In this document: in pieces, positions 41,630 through 50,971 of the stretch
Layout: each line of letters begins with the position of its first letter
How positions within the stretch are numbered: the first letter of the stretch is position 1
DNA from: Cloacimonetes bacterium UBA5210
GTDB taxonomy: Bacteria; Cloacimonadota; Cloacimonadia; Cloacimonadales; Cloacimonadaceae
Length of the DNA stretch: 64,000 nt
Reading direction: 5' to 3'
Assembly (NCBI GenBank): GCA_002412625.1
Contig: DHVK01000036.1
Location: 79,354-143,353, forward strand
Translations under genes and position numbers: made by a program
Notes under the pieces: model-generated
Databases searched by the model: none
What the model was told of the DNA's origin: nothing
The model's input: only the letters and a program-made list of their open reading frames with translations

Positions 41630-43090
41630 ATGAGCACGATGAATCAGCACATATCTCTGAGACAAAAGCAGGAGCTCGCCCTCAAGCCCAAGATGCTGCA
41701 ATCCCTCAAAATGCTGGCATTGCCGATTTTGGAGCTGGAGAGCTACATCAAACAAGAGCTGGAGAGCAATCCCCTGCTGGAACTCCGGGACGAGAAAGAT
41801 GAAGAAGACCTGGTGGATGGCCAATATGAACAGGCCCCCCCGGAAAGTAATACGCCTATTGAGGATGTGGATTCTGTGGATGAAGTTTCCGAGGCGGTGG
41901 CAGAAGCGCGCCAGCTGACTGATATTCTGGACCAGTGGAACGAGTATCACAGCAGCAATGAAAGCTATCGCGGTGAATCCGAAACCGACCAGAACAGCGA
42001 CGCCATGATTCGCTATGAAGGAGACGCCAAGGAAGCTTTTCTGGAGCAGCTGTATCCCCAAGATCTTCCGGACAACGAGATTGAATTTATCACCGATCTG
42101 GTGGATTGTTGTGATGTGTACGGCTTTTTGACCCCGGACTTTCCGCTCTGTGAAACCGCCGCCAGCTATGATATCTGCCCCCGCCGCGCGGAGGAACTGC
42201 ACCAGGAAGTAATGCAGCTTTCCCCGAAGGGCATCACCGCCCGCGACATCTCCGAATGCTTGATGGCACAGCTCACGCCTCAGCAAAAGGAAAACCCCAT
42301 CATCTGCAGCATGGTGACAGATCAGTTTGAAAACCTGATCCACCGCCGCTTTCAGAAGATTGCCTCTCACTTCAATGTCTCCGAAGACACCATCATGACC
42401 TACCGCGACCAGATCTCCAAGCTGGATCCCAAACCCGGCTTGCGCATCCTGAGCAGTAACGCCTCGTATGTGTATCCGGATGTGACCCTGAAGATTATCG
42501 ACGGTGAGTATGTGGTGGTGATCAACGACCATATCACGCCCAACATTATAATCAGCCCCCGTTATCGGAAGATGATCAACCGGGGCTATTTCGACAAAGA
42601 GACCACCTCTTATGTCCGGGAACGCATCAATAGTGCCAAATTCCTGATCAAATCCATATATATGCGCATGCGCACTCTGGAGCAGGTCTCGCTCTCCATC
42701 ATCAAACATCAAAAAGATTTCTTTTACAACGGCAGCGGCGTGATGCAACCGCTCACATACAGCGCGATCGCGCAGGATCTGGGCAAAAGCGAATCTACCA
42801 TCAGCCGGGTTGTGAAGCACAAATATGCCGAAACCCCTTACGGAATCTTTGCGTTCAAGGATTTCTTCACCTCCACCGCAGGGCGGGATGATAATTATGA
42901 AAACATCTCCCGACAACAGGTGAAGGGCTGCATCATCCGCCTGGTGGAAGCAGAAGACAAGCACAAACCGCTCTCAGACCAAGATCTGGTGGAGCATCTG
43001 AAAGAGGATGGGATGAATATCTCCCGCCGCATTATCGCCAAATATCGGGACGAACTGGGCATCCTGAATAGCCGATTAAGAAGAAAATAG
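41630..43090 (+). CDS. rpoN: RNA polymerase sigma-54 factor
   Basis: 486 residues. Region I is the Gln/Leu-rich start (LRQKQELALKPKMLQSLKML), followed by an acidic region II, a core-binding domain, a helix-turn-helix (SESTISRVVKHKYAETPYG), and the C-terminal RpoN box RRIIAKYRDE at 466-475. It directs RNA polymerase to GG-N10-GC promoters and needs an AAA+ activator; none is encoded in the window. A strong candidate target is the pilin promoter at 52.63 kb. The gene continues the lpt cluster and precedes lpd by 8 nt. Confidence 0.96.
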   Translation: MSTMNQHISLRQKQELALKPKMLQSLKMLALPILELESYIKQELESNPLLELRDEKDEEDLVDGQYEQAPPESNTPIEDVDSVDEVSEAVAEARQLTDILDQWNEYHSSNESYRGESETDQNSDAMIRYEGDAKEAFLEQLYPQDLPDNEIEFITDLVDCCDVYGFLTPDFPLCETAASYDICPRRAEELHQEVMQLSPKGITARDISECLMAQLTPQQKENPIICSMVTDQFENLIHRRFQKIASHFNVSEDTIMTYRDQISKLDPKPGLRILSSNASYVYPDVTLKIIDGEYVVVINDHITPNIIISPRYRKMINRGYFDKETTSYVRERINSAKFLIKSIYMRMRTLEQVSLSIIKHQKDFFYNGSGVMQPLTYSAIAQDLGKSESTISRVVKHKYAETPYGIFAFKDFFTSTAGRDDNYENISRQQVKGCIIRLVEAEDKHKPLSDQDLVEHLKEDGMNISRRIIAKYRDELGILNSRLRRK

Positions 43091-43098
43091 AGGAAGAT

Positions 43099-44499
43099 TT
43101 GGAAAAGTATCAAGTAATAGTTATCGGTGGCGGACCCGGCGGCTATGAGGCTGCGATTCGCCTCTCGCAGTACAATATTTCCTGCCTGGTGATCGAAAAA
43201 GAGCGCCTTGGTGGAGTCTGCCTGAACTGGGGCTGCATCCCCACCAAGACTTTGGTGAAAAGCGCGGAACTGGTACGCGAGATCAATGAATCCGAGCTCT
43301 TCGGTCTGCCCGAAATCCCGCTGCAGCTGGATTACTCCAAGATTTTTGAACGCAAAAACAAGATCGTGGAGCAGCTGGTGGGCGGCATCGAGTTCTTGTA
43401 TCGCAAACGCAAGATCCCAATAGTAAACAGCGCTGCAACCCGGATCATCAAACAAGATGAAGGATATTCAGTGATCACTGAGGCAGGCGAAAGCTACGCT
43501 GCAAGCTTCATCATCATCGGCACCGGCAGCGTAGCCAAGAGCTTGCCCGGCATTCAGATCGACGAACAAGACATCCTGAGCTCTACCGGCATTCTGAAGC
43601 TGGACCAGCTTCCTAAAAGCCTGGCTGTGGTTGGCGGGGGTGTGATTGGCTGCGAATTTGCCTCCATCTTTGCCGCCTTTGGAGTGCAGGTTACCATTAT
43701 CGAGTTTCTGCCTCGCTTAGTAGCGCTGGAGGATGAAGAGATCTCCAAACGTCTTGCTCTTGCGCTCAAAAAAAGCGGGATCAAGGTGCTAACCAAAACC
43801 GGAGTCCTAAGCATCGAAAAACGTGACGACACAATGCTGTTGAAGCTGAACAACGAAACCGAATTGAGCGCGGACAAAGTGCTGCTTTCGGTAGGGCGCA
43901 TACCCGCTTTTGATATTCAAACAGTGGGCTTTGACCTCAAGACCGAGCGGGGAGCGATCGAGATCGATGAGCTTATGCGCTGCTCGGAAGAAGGGATCTA
44001 CGCCATCGGCGACGTGACAGGCAAGCTTCAGCTTGCGCACACCGCCAGCAAACAGGGGCTTCTGGCTGTGCAGCACATCGCGCATCTGGTCAAAGGTAGC
44101 CCCGCACCTGCACACAGACTGGAATACATCAATATTCCGCGTTGCACTTTTACATATCCGGAAATCGGCTCCGTAGGTTACACCGAAGCCGAAGCAAAAG
44201 AGAAATTCACCGAGATCACAGTAGGCAAATTCCCCTTCTCCGCAAGCGGAAAGGCCATGGCAATGTCTGCAACCCAGGGTTTTGTAAAGACCATCGCTCG
44301 CACGGATACCGGCGAGATTGTTGGGATGCACATCATGGGCCCGCAAGCGGCAGAGCTGATCGCTCAGGGAACTATTATGATCTCCAAGCATATGACTGCA
44401 GAGTCCATCGAGGATATCGTTTTTGCGCATCCCACTCTATCGGAAGCAATTATGGAATCCGTGGAAGATCTGCGCGAAATCTCCATTCATAAAATCTAA
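43099..44499 (+). CDS. lpdA: Dihydrolipoyl dehydrogenase
   Basis: 466 residues from TTG 43099, with GAGGAAG 7-13 nt upstream. It has the FAD motif VIGGGPGGYEAA, redox-active Cys41 and Cys46 in GGVCLNWGCIPTK, an NAD motif VVGGGVIGCEFASIFAAFG, the second FAD motif YAIGDVTG, and the catalytic His-Glu pair in FAHPTLSEAI. It reoxidises lipoyl groups of 2-oxoacid dehydrogenases or the glycine cleavage system, reducing NAD+. No other complex subunit is encoded here, so its partner complex is unknown. It precedes hpf by 12 nt. Confidence 0.94.
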   Translation: MEKYQVIVIGGGPGGYEAAIRLSQYNISCLVIEKERLGGVCLNWGCIPTKTLVKSAELVREINESELFGLPEIPLQLDYSKIFERKNKIVEQLVGGIEFLYRKRKIPIVNSAATRIIKQDEGYSVITEAGESYAASFIIIGTGSVAKSLPGIQIDEQDILSSTGILKLDQLPKSLAVVGGGVIGCEFASIFAAFGVQVTIIEFLPRLVALEDEEISKRLALALKKSGIKVLTKTGVLSIEKRDDTMLLKLNNETELSADKVLLSVGRIPAFDIQTVGFDLKTERGAIEIDELMRCSEEGIYAIGDVTGKLQLAHTASKQGLLAVQHIAHLVKGSPAPAHRLEYINIPRCTFTYPEIGSVGYTEAEAKEKFTEITVGKFPFSASGKAMAMSATQGFVKTIARTDTGEIVGMHIMGPQAAELIAQGTIMISKHMTAESIEDIVFAHPTLSEAIMESVEDLREISIHKI

Positions 44500-44511
44500 C
44501 AGGAGGAACAA

Positions 44512-45048
44512 ATGCAAATCACGATTACAGCACGCCATTTTGAGCTCACCAAAGCAATCCGGGACTACGTGGAAAGCTCTTGCCTGAAACTGAAGAAATA
44601 CTTCGACCAAATCATCACCATCCACGTAACGCTGGCGCTGGAAAACAGCCGCAATATCTGCGAGCTTTCCCTGCACGCAGGCAAGTTCGGTTTGCAAGCT
44701 CAAGCGGAAGAGATGGATATGTACCTCTCCATAGACAACGGCCTGGATAAGATGGAAGCCCAGATCAAGAAGCTGAAGGACCGCGTCACAGACCACCAGA
44801 AACGCGCCCTGAAAGAGCAATTTGACGACTTTTCCCGTGCCTCCGACATTCAGGTGAATCACACCGATCGCGTGCGCAGAACCATCAAGACCAAGCGCGC
44901 GGTAACCGAACCAATGGATATCCACGAAGCAATAGAGAAAATGGACGAAAACAAGGAAGATTTCTTCATCTTCCGCAATATCGAGACCGATAGCATCAAC
45001 GTATTGGTAAAAAAGGACAACGAGAACTTCAAGCTCTTTGAGCCCTAA
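44512..45048 (+). CDS. hpf: Long-form ribosome hibernation promoting factor
   Basis: 178 residues: an N-terminal S30AE domain (MQITITARHFELTKAIRDYV through DMYLSIDNGLDKMEAQIKKL), a charged linker, and a C-terminal dimerisation domain (MDIHEAIEKMDENKEDFFIF and INVLVKKDNENFKLFEP). Long HPF dimerises 70S ribosomes to 100S particles in stationary or starved cells. AGGAGGA at 44501-44507 is a near-perfect ribosome binding site, suggesting high expression. The rpoN-(lpd)-hpf-hprK order links hibernation, sigma-54 and PTS regulation, as in many bacteria. Confidence 0.95.
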   Translation: MQITITARHFELTKAIRDYVESSCLKLKKYFDQIITIHVTLALENSRNICELSLHAGKFGLQAQAEEMDMYLSIDNGLDKMEAQIKKLKDRVTDHQKRALKEQFDDFSRASDIQVNHTDRVRRTIKTKRAVTEPMDIHEAIEKMDENKEDFFIFRNIETDSINVLVKKDNENFKLFEP

Positions 45049-45101
45049 GCAATTACAACAGGTGTTCCTTGCCGGAATACATTGCCACTAAGCTTCCTTT
45101 T

Positions 45102-45129
45102 GCCCCCTTCATCAAAACATGAAGGGGGC
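45102..45129 (+). promoter_or_regulatory. 11-bp hairpin just before the hprK ribosome binding site
   Basis: GCCCCCTTCAT (45102-45112) pairs with ATGAAGGGGGC (45119-45129) around CAAAAC. It ends about 6 nt before the GGAGAAGG of hprK. No T-run follows, so it is unlikely to be an intrinsic terminator; it might be an mRNA processing or stability element or a translational control structure. Confidence 0.45.
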
Positions 45130-45147
45130 TGAAAGGAGAAGGATTAT

Positions 45148-46128
45148 ATGAAGGAAATTACCGTCCGCGAGTTTTTCGATGCCAAAAAGAAAGATCTGGC
45201 ACTCTCGCTGGTTACAGAGCCGGAAACCCTCTCCAAAAGAGTGAACTCGCCCCATGTAAACCGTCCCGGCCTGGCACTCGCGGGTTATCTGGAAGTCTTT
45301 GCTGCCGAACGCATTCAAGTGTTTGGCGAGACCGAAGTGCGCTATCTGCAATCCTTGAAAGAAGAGGACTTGGTTGCCCGCATCCGCGATATGTTCAAGA
45401 CGGATATCCCCTGCATCATCATCACCAAGGGGCTCACCCTGCCGCCGGTGGTGGAGTATATGGCAAACGACCTGAATATCGCACTGCTTTCCAGCAGGCT
45501 GTCCACCATCAACCTGATCCAGCATCTTTCCCGCTATATGCAGGATATCTTTGCCCTGGAGAAGACCATTCATGCCACCTTGGTGGATGTCTTCGGCCTG
45601 GGTATTTTGCTGACCGGGAAGAGCGGAATCGGCAAGAGTGAATGCGCGCTGGATTTGGTTCACCGCGGGCACAGTTTGGTGGGCGACGATCTCATCAAGC
45701 TACGCTATCTGGATGATCAGCTTTTTGGCCGTCCGGGCAGGGAGTTTGGGCATTTCATGGAGATCCGCGGTGTTGGTTTTGTGAATGTGGAGCGGATGTT
45801 TGGCATCGAGCGCACCCGTCGGCAAAAGACCATTGATCTGCAGATCGAGCTGATGCCCTGGCAGGAAAACATGGACTACGAGCGCATCGGGCTAACAAAC
45901 AGCTATGCCGAGCATCTCGGAGTAAAGATCCCCATCATCTACCTCCCCGTTTCACCGGGCAAAAACGTCTCGGTAATAGTGGAAGTAGCTGCCATGAACA
46001 TGATCCTGAAAGGAGTCGGATACGATGCCGCGGAAGATTTTAACCGCAAGGTGCACGAGGAGATTCGCAAAAAAACCATGCAAAAGAAGATAGACGATGA
46101 TGCGCAAAACAGTAACCGTAATCAATAA
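45148..46128 (+). CDS. hprK: HPr kinase/phosphorylase
   Basis: 326 residues. The N-terminal half is the HprK_N domain; the C-terminal kinase has the P-loop GKSGIGKSE (157-165), LVGDDLIKL, and the family signature EIRGVGFVNVERMFG. A VSPGKNVSVIVEVAAMN segment completes the HPr-binding K3 loop region. It phosphorylates and dephosphorylates the regulatory Ser of HPr in response to metabolites. A canonical GGAGAAGG site precedes it. The 3' end overlaps ptsH by 29 nt. Confidence 0.96.
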   Translation: MKEITVREFFDAKKKDLALSLVTEPETLSKRVNSPHVNRPGLALAGYLEVFAAERIQVFGETEVRYLQSLKEEDLVARIRDMFKTDIPCIIITKGLTLPPVVEYMANDLNIALLSSRLSTINLIQHLSRYMQDIFALEKTIHATLVDVFGLGILLTGKSGIGKSECALDLVHRGHSLVGDDLIKLRYLDDQLFGRPGREFGHFMEIRGVGFVNVERMFGIERTRRQKTIDLQIELMPWQENMDYERIGLTNSYAEHLGVKIPIIYLPVSPGKNVSVIVEVAAMNMILKGVGYDAAEDFNRKVHEEIRKKTMQKKIDDDAQNSNRNQ

Positions 46129-46360
46129 ACTCGGCTTACATGCCCGCCCCTCAGCACTTTTGGTGCGAGCCGCAACCAAGTTCCGCTCTGATTTTCATAT
46201 CGAGAAAGACGGCACCACGGTGAATGGCAAGAGTATCATGGGCGTGATGATGCTGGCTGCGGAATGCGGCAGCACCCTGGATTTGATTGCCGACGGAGTT
46301 GATGAAGAATATTTGATTACAGAGATATCTGAGATGATCTCTGGAGGGTTTGGAGAGTAG
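46100..46360 (+). CDS. ptsH: Phosphocarrier protein HPr
   Basis: 86 residues from ATG 46100; an extra ATG lies directly before it. The phosphoryl-accepting His14 (His15 in standard numbering) is in LGLHARPSA, and the regulatory Ser45 (Ser46) in NGKSIMGVMML is the HprK target. Both control sites are therefore intact. It overlaps hprK and is followed 5 nt later by ptsI. No EIIA, EIIB or EIIC gene is visible, so in this neighbourhood the system looks regulatory. Confidence 0.96.
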   Translation: MRKTVTVINKLGLHARPSALLVRAATKFRSDFHIEKDGTTVNGKSIMGVMMLAAECGSTLDLIADGVDEEYLITEISEMISGGFGE

Positions 46361-46365
46361 GGACT

Positions 46366-48105
46366 ATGAAAGAGCTAAAGGGAAACAGCATCGCCGGTGG
46401 TTTGGCCGCCGGAAGGGCTGTGTACATCACCCGAAGCGGGCTCGAGATTCCGCAGCACCATATCAGTGAGCAGGAAACGGGCTCGGAAGCGGATTGCTAT
46501 CTGAACGTGATAGCAGAGGCGGAGCGCGAGGTTGAAGAGTATTTGAGCCGTCTGACCCTGAATTCGAACGAGCAGGACATCATAAACGCGCACCTGGAGA
46601 TCATCCGGGATCCGGAGCTGAAGGACATCGTCCTGAAGCTGATCAAGAAAGAGCGGCACAATGTCGCCAAAGCGATTCACACTGCCTTCGAGCAGACGAT
46701 TCTCTTCTTCAAAAGCATGGAGAACGAGGTCTTTGCGCAGCGCTCGATCGATTTTGAGGATGTCCGCAATCGCCTCTTACGCAAAGTATTGAAGCTGGAC
46801 GATGATCCCTTTGCCATGCTGTCTTCAGAGACCATTCCGATCTTCCACGAAATCCGCCCCAGCGAAGTGTCGCTGCTCAGCAAAGCTGGGGTTAGCGCCT
46901 ACATCAGTGAAATCGGGAGCTATACCTCACACGCTGCCATCCTGAGCCGTGCCCTGAATATTGCCTGCGTGACGAACATCCTGGAGCTCCGGCAGCACAT
47001 CGCTTTTGAAGATTCCCTGGTCGTGGATGGAGACATGGGCACCGTGATTGTGGATCCGGACGTCGAAGCCCTGGAATATTACGCCCAAAAACTGCAAATC
47101 CGGGATCTGATCCACCAAAAACAGCTTAGCCTGAGAAGCGCGGATGCCGTAACCAAAAATGGCAGAACCATCACGCTGTCCATCAACATCGGCTTGCCGG
47201 AAGAAATCGAGAAAGTGGCAGAGCTGAATGGCGACGGAGTGGGCTTGTTTCGCACCGAATTCCTCTTTCTCTCCCGCAATAATCTGCCCGATGAAGAAGA
47301 ACAATATAATATCTATCGCGAACTGGCAGAGAAAACCGCGCCCTATGTGCTCACGATCCGCACCTTCGATCTTGGTGGCGACAAACTTTCCCACCTGATC
47401 CCTGCTCCCCGGGAGGAGAATCCGTATCTGGGCAATCGCGGCATCCGTTTTTCCCTGTCTCACCCTCAAGTGCTCCGAACTCAGCTGCGGGCGATCATTC
47501 GCGCCTCAGTTCACGGTAAAATCCGCATCATGTTCCCCATGATCATTGATGTGGACGACTTTTTGGAGGCCAAGCGCATCTATCAAAGCTGCGCGGATGA
47601 GCTCTATGAGGAAGGGGTGGAGTTCGACTACGAAATCCCGATCGGCACCATGGTGGAAATCCCCTCCGCTGCACTCAGTTCAGACGCTCTGGCCAAAGAA
47701 TGCGATTTTCTCTCCATCGGCACCAACGATCTGGTGCAATATACTCTGGCAGTGGATAGAAACAACGACATGGTAAATCGCTATTTCATTCAGCATCATC
47801 CCGCCGTGCTCAAACTGATTCGGGCAACGATAACCAACGCGGCAAAGCACCGGCGCAGCGTCTCCGTATGTGGCGAAATGGCGTCAATCCCGGAATATGT
47901 GCCACTGTTAATCGGTATGGGGATCAATGAATTAAGTGTAAATCCGGCAGCTTTCTACGAGGTCAAACGGATCATCCGGAATTGTGACGATAAGCTGGAA
48001 CGCATCATCAAAAACTTCGATTTTTCCACCTCGCTGCCCCATGTGGACGACCTCGTTTACCGCAGCCTGAAACCCTATTATTCTGAAAAAAGGACAACGC
48101 TATGA
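46366..48105 (+). CDS. ptsI: PTS enzyme I
   Basis: 579 residues. The phosphorylated His189 is in GSYTSHAAILSRAL; the PEP/Mg barrel contains GLFRTEFLFLSR, IRTFDLGGDK and NRGIRFSL. FPMIIDVDDF, GTNDLVQYTLAVDRNN and VCGEMAS complete the set. It transfers phosphate from PEP to HPr. Together with HPr and HprK it forms a phosphorelay lacking sugar permeases in this window. Its stop overlaps pgi by 4 nt, placing glucose-6-phosphate isomerase under the same transcript. Confidence 0.96.
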   Translation: MKELKGNSIAGGLAAGRAVYITRSGLEIPQHHISEQETGSEADCYLNVIAEAEREVEEYLSRLTLNSNEQDIINAHLEIIRDPELKDIVLKLIKKERHNVAKAIHTAFEQTILFFKSMENEVFAQRSIDFEDVRNRLLRKVLKLDDDPFAMLSSETIPIFHEIRPSEVSLLSKAGVSAYISEIGSYTSHAAILSRALNIACVTNILELRQHIAFEDSLVVDGDMGTVIVDPDVEALEYYAQKLQIRDLIHQKQLSLRSADAVTKNGRTITLSINIGLPEEIEKVAELNGDGVGLFRTEFLFLSRNNLPDEEEQYNIYRELAEKTAPYVLTIRTFDLGGDKLSHLIPAPREENPYLGNRGIRFSLSHPQVLRTQLRAIIRASVHGKIRIMFPMIIDVDDFLEAKRIYQSCADELYEEGVEFDYEIPIGTMVEIPSAALSSDALAKECDFLSIGTNDLVQYTLAVDRNNDMVNRYFIQHHPAVLKLIRATITNAAKHRRSVSVCGEMASIPEYVPLLIGMGINELSVNPAAFYEVKRIIRNCDDKLERIIKNFDFSTSLPHVDDLVYRSLKPYYSEKRTTL

Positions 48106-49442
48106 TTCGCTATGATCACCGCAATTTGCTTTCCAATCCATTTCTGAAAACTGCCCTCCGCCCTTCCCGCGTGCTGGATTACAGCGACAAAGTAGCGGAG
48201 GCCAGGGAAGAGCTGGTTAGAGACCGCAAAGCCGGAACCTTGGGCTTTTACGATCTTCCCGAACAGGGCAGCAGCCACATCTCGAGCTATGTGGACGCTC
48301 TGGATCCTGCCTTCGATACCATGGTCGTGCTGGGCATCGGCGGCAGCGCTTTGGGCAACAAAGCCATCTATAGCGCCCTCAAAACCGAAGCAGAGCTGAA
48401 GCGCAGAGTATTGGTCTGCGACAATGTCGATCCCGTTTTCCTGTATGAAATCTTGCAGCAGATCACCCTGGAAACCACCCTCTTCAACGTGATCACCAAA
48501 AGCGGTGGCACTGCCGAGACGATGAGCGCGTATATGATTCTTTCGGAAATTCTGCGAAAGAAATTCCCGCAAGACTATCACAAGCGCATGATCATCACCA
48601 CGGATAAGGAAAAGGGTTTCTTGCGCCAGATCGCGGATTCCGGCGGCTACCCCTCTTTCATCGTGCCCGGCAATGTCGGCGGCAGGTTTTCCGTGCTTTC
48701 GGATGTGGGGCTGCTCTCTTCAGCCTTTGCCGGAGTGGATATCGCTGCCATGCTGCAGGGTGCTGCCCGGATGCGCGAACTCTGCGAAACTGCCGATGTG
48801 ATGCGCAATCCCGCTCTGCTCAACGGGCTTCTGCATTTCCTTTATATGCGTGAAGGCAAAAACATCAGTGTGATGATGCCCTACAGCAATTCCCTCTACG
48901 ATTTTGCGGATTGGTATCGCCAGCTTTGGGCGGAAAGCTTGGGCAAGCGCTACGACCTGAAAGGCAGGGAGATCTTTGCGGGGCAGACCCCCGTGAAGGC
49001 CCTGGGCACCACCGATCAGCACTCTCAGATCCAGCTCTATACCGAAGGCCCGAACGACAAAGTGCTCACCTTCATCACGGTGGAAAACTTCAAGCACGAC
49101 TACCTGATCCCGAACCTGCATCCGGAACTGGAGGACATCAGCTATCTGGGCGGCAAGAAGCTTTCCGAGCTGTTGAACGCCGAACGCCTCGCCACAGAAA
49201 TCGCTCTCTGCAAGGCAGGGCGGCCAAATTGCAACCTCATCTTCCCGGAAATCAATGCCCAAAACCTGGGCGCGGCAATCATGCTCTATGAGATCCAAAC
49301 CGTGTTCACCGGCAAGCTTCTGAACATCGATCCGCTGGATCAACCCGGGGTGGAAACCGGCAAGATCGCCACCTTTGCCCTGATGGGTAAAAAGGGTTAC
49401 GAGAAAGAGCGTGAAGAAATCGCCAAATACCGGAGTACCTGA
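48102..49442 (+). CDS. pgi: Glucose-6-phosphate isomerase
   Basis: 446 residues, the length of the shorter bacterial form. VLGIGGSALGNKAIYSAL and VITKSGGTAETMSAY bind the sugar phosphate; GNVGGRFSVLSDVGLL, the GTTDQHSQIQLYTEGP loop and the final conserved Lys region (MGKKGYEKERE) complete the active site. It interconverts glucose 6-phosphate and fructose 6-phosphate in the cytoplasm. It overlaps ptsI (ATGA). No terminator is obvious in the 57 nt before the next gene. Confidence 0.95.
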   Translation: MIRYDHRNLLSNPFLKTALRPSRVLDYSDKVAEAREELVRDRKAGTLGFYDLPEQGSSHISSYVDALDPAFDTMVVLGIGGSALGNKAIYSALKTEAELKRRVLVCDNVDPVFLYEILQQITLETTLFNVITKSGGTAETMSAYMILSEILRKKFPQDYHKRMIITTDKEKGFLRQIADSGGYPSFIVPGNVGGRFSVLSDVGLLSSAFAGVDIAAMLQGAARMRELCETADVMRNPALLNGLLHFLYMREGKNISVMMPYSNSLYDFADWYRQLWAESLGKRYDLKGREIFAGQTPVKALGTTDQHSQIQLYTEGPNDKVLTFITVENFKHDYLIPNLHPELEDISYLGGKKLSELLNAERLATEIALCKAGRPNCNLIFPEINAQNLGAAIMLYEIQTVFTGKLLNIDPLDQPGVETGKIATFALMGKKGYEKEREEIAKYRST

Positions 49443-49499
49443 GGCAGTCCGCGGCACAAAGCGTGCCCAAAATTCAGATAACCACATTTGGAGGTAACC

Positions 49500-50969
49500 A
49501 TGAACCGAGTGCTGATAATGATCTTATTGGTCAGCTTGACGCCGTTTATCCTGTGGGCAGCACCGTTTGACAACTTTATGGACAGGGTGATGCAGAGTTC
49601 TCAGACGGATCGGGAACTGAACAGCCTGGTGCAGGAGTATCTCTACAAAGCCCAAAGCCTGGAAGACCACCGCACTTTACAGAACGTGTGGGGACGCATC
49701 GATAAAGCGGCATGCATCGCCCACTATAAGCGTTTGAACAAAGAAAACCCCAATAACCCGGATTACGCTTATCTCGCCATCCGTTTGCTGGATGAAGAAG
49801 AATCGGTAGCCGGAGCTCAAGAGCTGGTGACACGCTACCCGAAGTTTTATTGGGGATACCGCGTTAACGCGGTGAACGCCACGGCTCGCCTGAATAGTGA
49901 AGATGCCCAGGCTTATCTGCAATCCCCGGCGTTTACCCGGGATATGCAAGTGCTGGAGCAAGGGCTGAAAGAGTTTCCGCAAGACGACTATCTCTTGCTT
50001 GCCCAGGCCTACCGCTATCGGGCAGAGGCAAGTCCCGAACAAGCCCTCGGCTATATCGCCGCCCTGAACGACCCCACGGTGATCCAGAGCAACTTCAGCA
50101 TGATCCTGGAGGTCTGCACCCAAAACCGCAGCCTGGAAGTGTATCAGCGCGTTCTGAACATCATGAATGAAGCCGCGGTCGCCTCCGGCTCGATCTCGCA
50201 AAAGGAATCCGACCACTACAACCTGATGTATATGCTGGAGTTCATCGTTGCTGCCGAAGGCCTGGATGCAGTCGGAAGCTATATCGCGCAAAATCCGGAA
50301 CTCGCGCAGGACGGCGAAACGCTTAGCTATCTGGCAACCATGTATCTGGAACACGATGCCCCGCAGCAGGCAATGCACTATCTGGAGCAAGCTTTGGCGA
50401 TAGGCGCGGTAAATTATCCGGAAATGAATAAATCCCCCTTATACCTGAAGCTGGCGCAAGAACCCCAGTGGCAAATCTTCCTGAGCAGGGCAAAAACCGC
50501 CTGGGAACAGGACGCGGATGCCAGAACCAAGCAGCTGCTCGCCGGCAGAATCTCCAAACCCGCTCCCAATTGGGAACTGCCGGACATCTCCGGCACAAGC
50601 CACAAACTCGCGGAGCTGCGGGATTATATCGTAATTCTGGATTTCTGGGCAGTATGGTGCGGACCCTGCAAAATGGTCATGCCAAACCTCAGTGATTGGG
50701 TGACAAACGCTATGCCCCGTGGCGTGAAAGTCTTTTCTGTAAATGTGATGGAAAGCGATGTGGACAAAGCCAAAGCCTATTTTCAGGAGAACAATTATGC
50801 CATGACCTATCTGGAAGGGAACAGCGATGTTGCCTCTGCCTACGGCGTGCGCGGCATCCCGCATATCGTGATCATCGACAAACAGGGAAACATCGCCTGG
50901 GAACAGGTTGGTTTTTCCTATGATCTGGAAGAAAAACTGAGCATCTGGGCGCAACACCTGGGTCAGTAA
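49500..50969 (+). CDS. Exported TPR-thioredoxin (TlpA-like) protein
   Basis: 489 residues from ATG 49500 with GGAGGT upstream. A signal peptide (VLIMILLVSLTPFILWAA) leads into about 330 residues of alpha-helical TPR-like repeats (for example ETLSYLATMYLEHDAPQQAM). A C-terminal thioredoxin-fold domain of the TlpA/ResA group follows: ISKPAPNWELPDISG, the redox motif WCGPC (386-390) and GVRGIPHIVIID with the cis-Pro. It probably reduces disulfides in envelope proteins selected by the helical part. It is 2 nt upstream of a thioesterase gene. Confidence 0.85.
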   Translation: MNRVLIMILLVSLTPFILWAAPFDNFMDRVMQSSQTDRELNSLVQEYLYKAQSLEDHRTLQNVWGRIDKAACIAHYKRLNKENPNNPDYAYLAIRLLDEEESVAGAQELVTRYPKFYWGYRVNAVNATARLNSEDAQAYLQSPAFTRDMQVLEQGLKEFPQDDYLLLAQAYRYRAEASPEQALGYIAALNDPTVIQSNFSMILEVCTQNRSLEVYQRVLNIMNEAAVASGSISQKESDHYNLMYMLEFIVAAEGLDAVGSYIAQNPELAQDGETLSYLATMYLEHDAPQQAMHYLEQALAIGAVNYPEMNKSPLYLKLAQEPQWQIFLSRAKTAWEQDADARTKQLLAGRISKPAPNWELPDISGTSHKLAELRDYIVILDFWAVWCGPCKMVMPNLSDWVTNAMPRGVKVFSVNVMESDVDKAKAYFQENNYAMTYLEGNSDVASAYGVRGIPHIVIIDKQGNIAWEQVGFSYDLEEKLSIWAQHLGQ

Positions 50970-50971
50970 TA

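Noticed and set aside
41546..42964. Long open frame (about 470 codons) on the minus strand opposite rpoN
   Set aside because: It mirrors a clearly recognised sigma-54 gene, its translation is rich in His, Gln and aromatic runs with no family motif, and no ribosome binding site fits.
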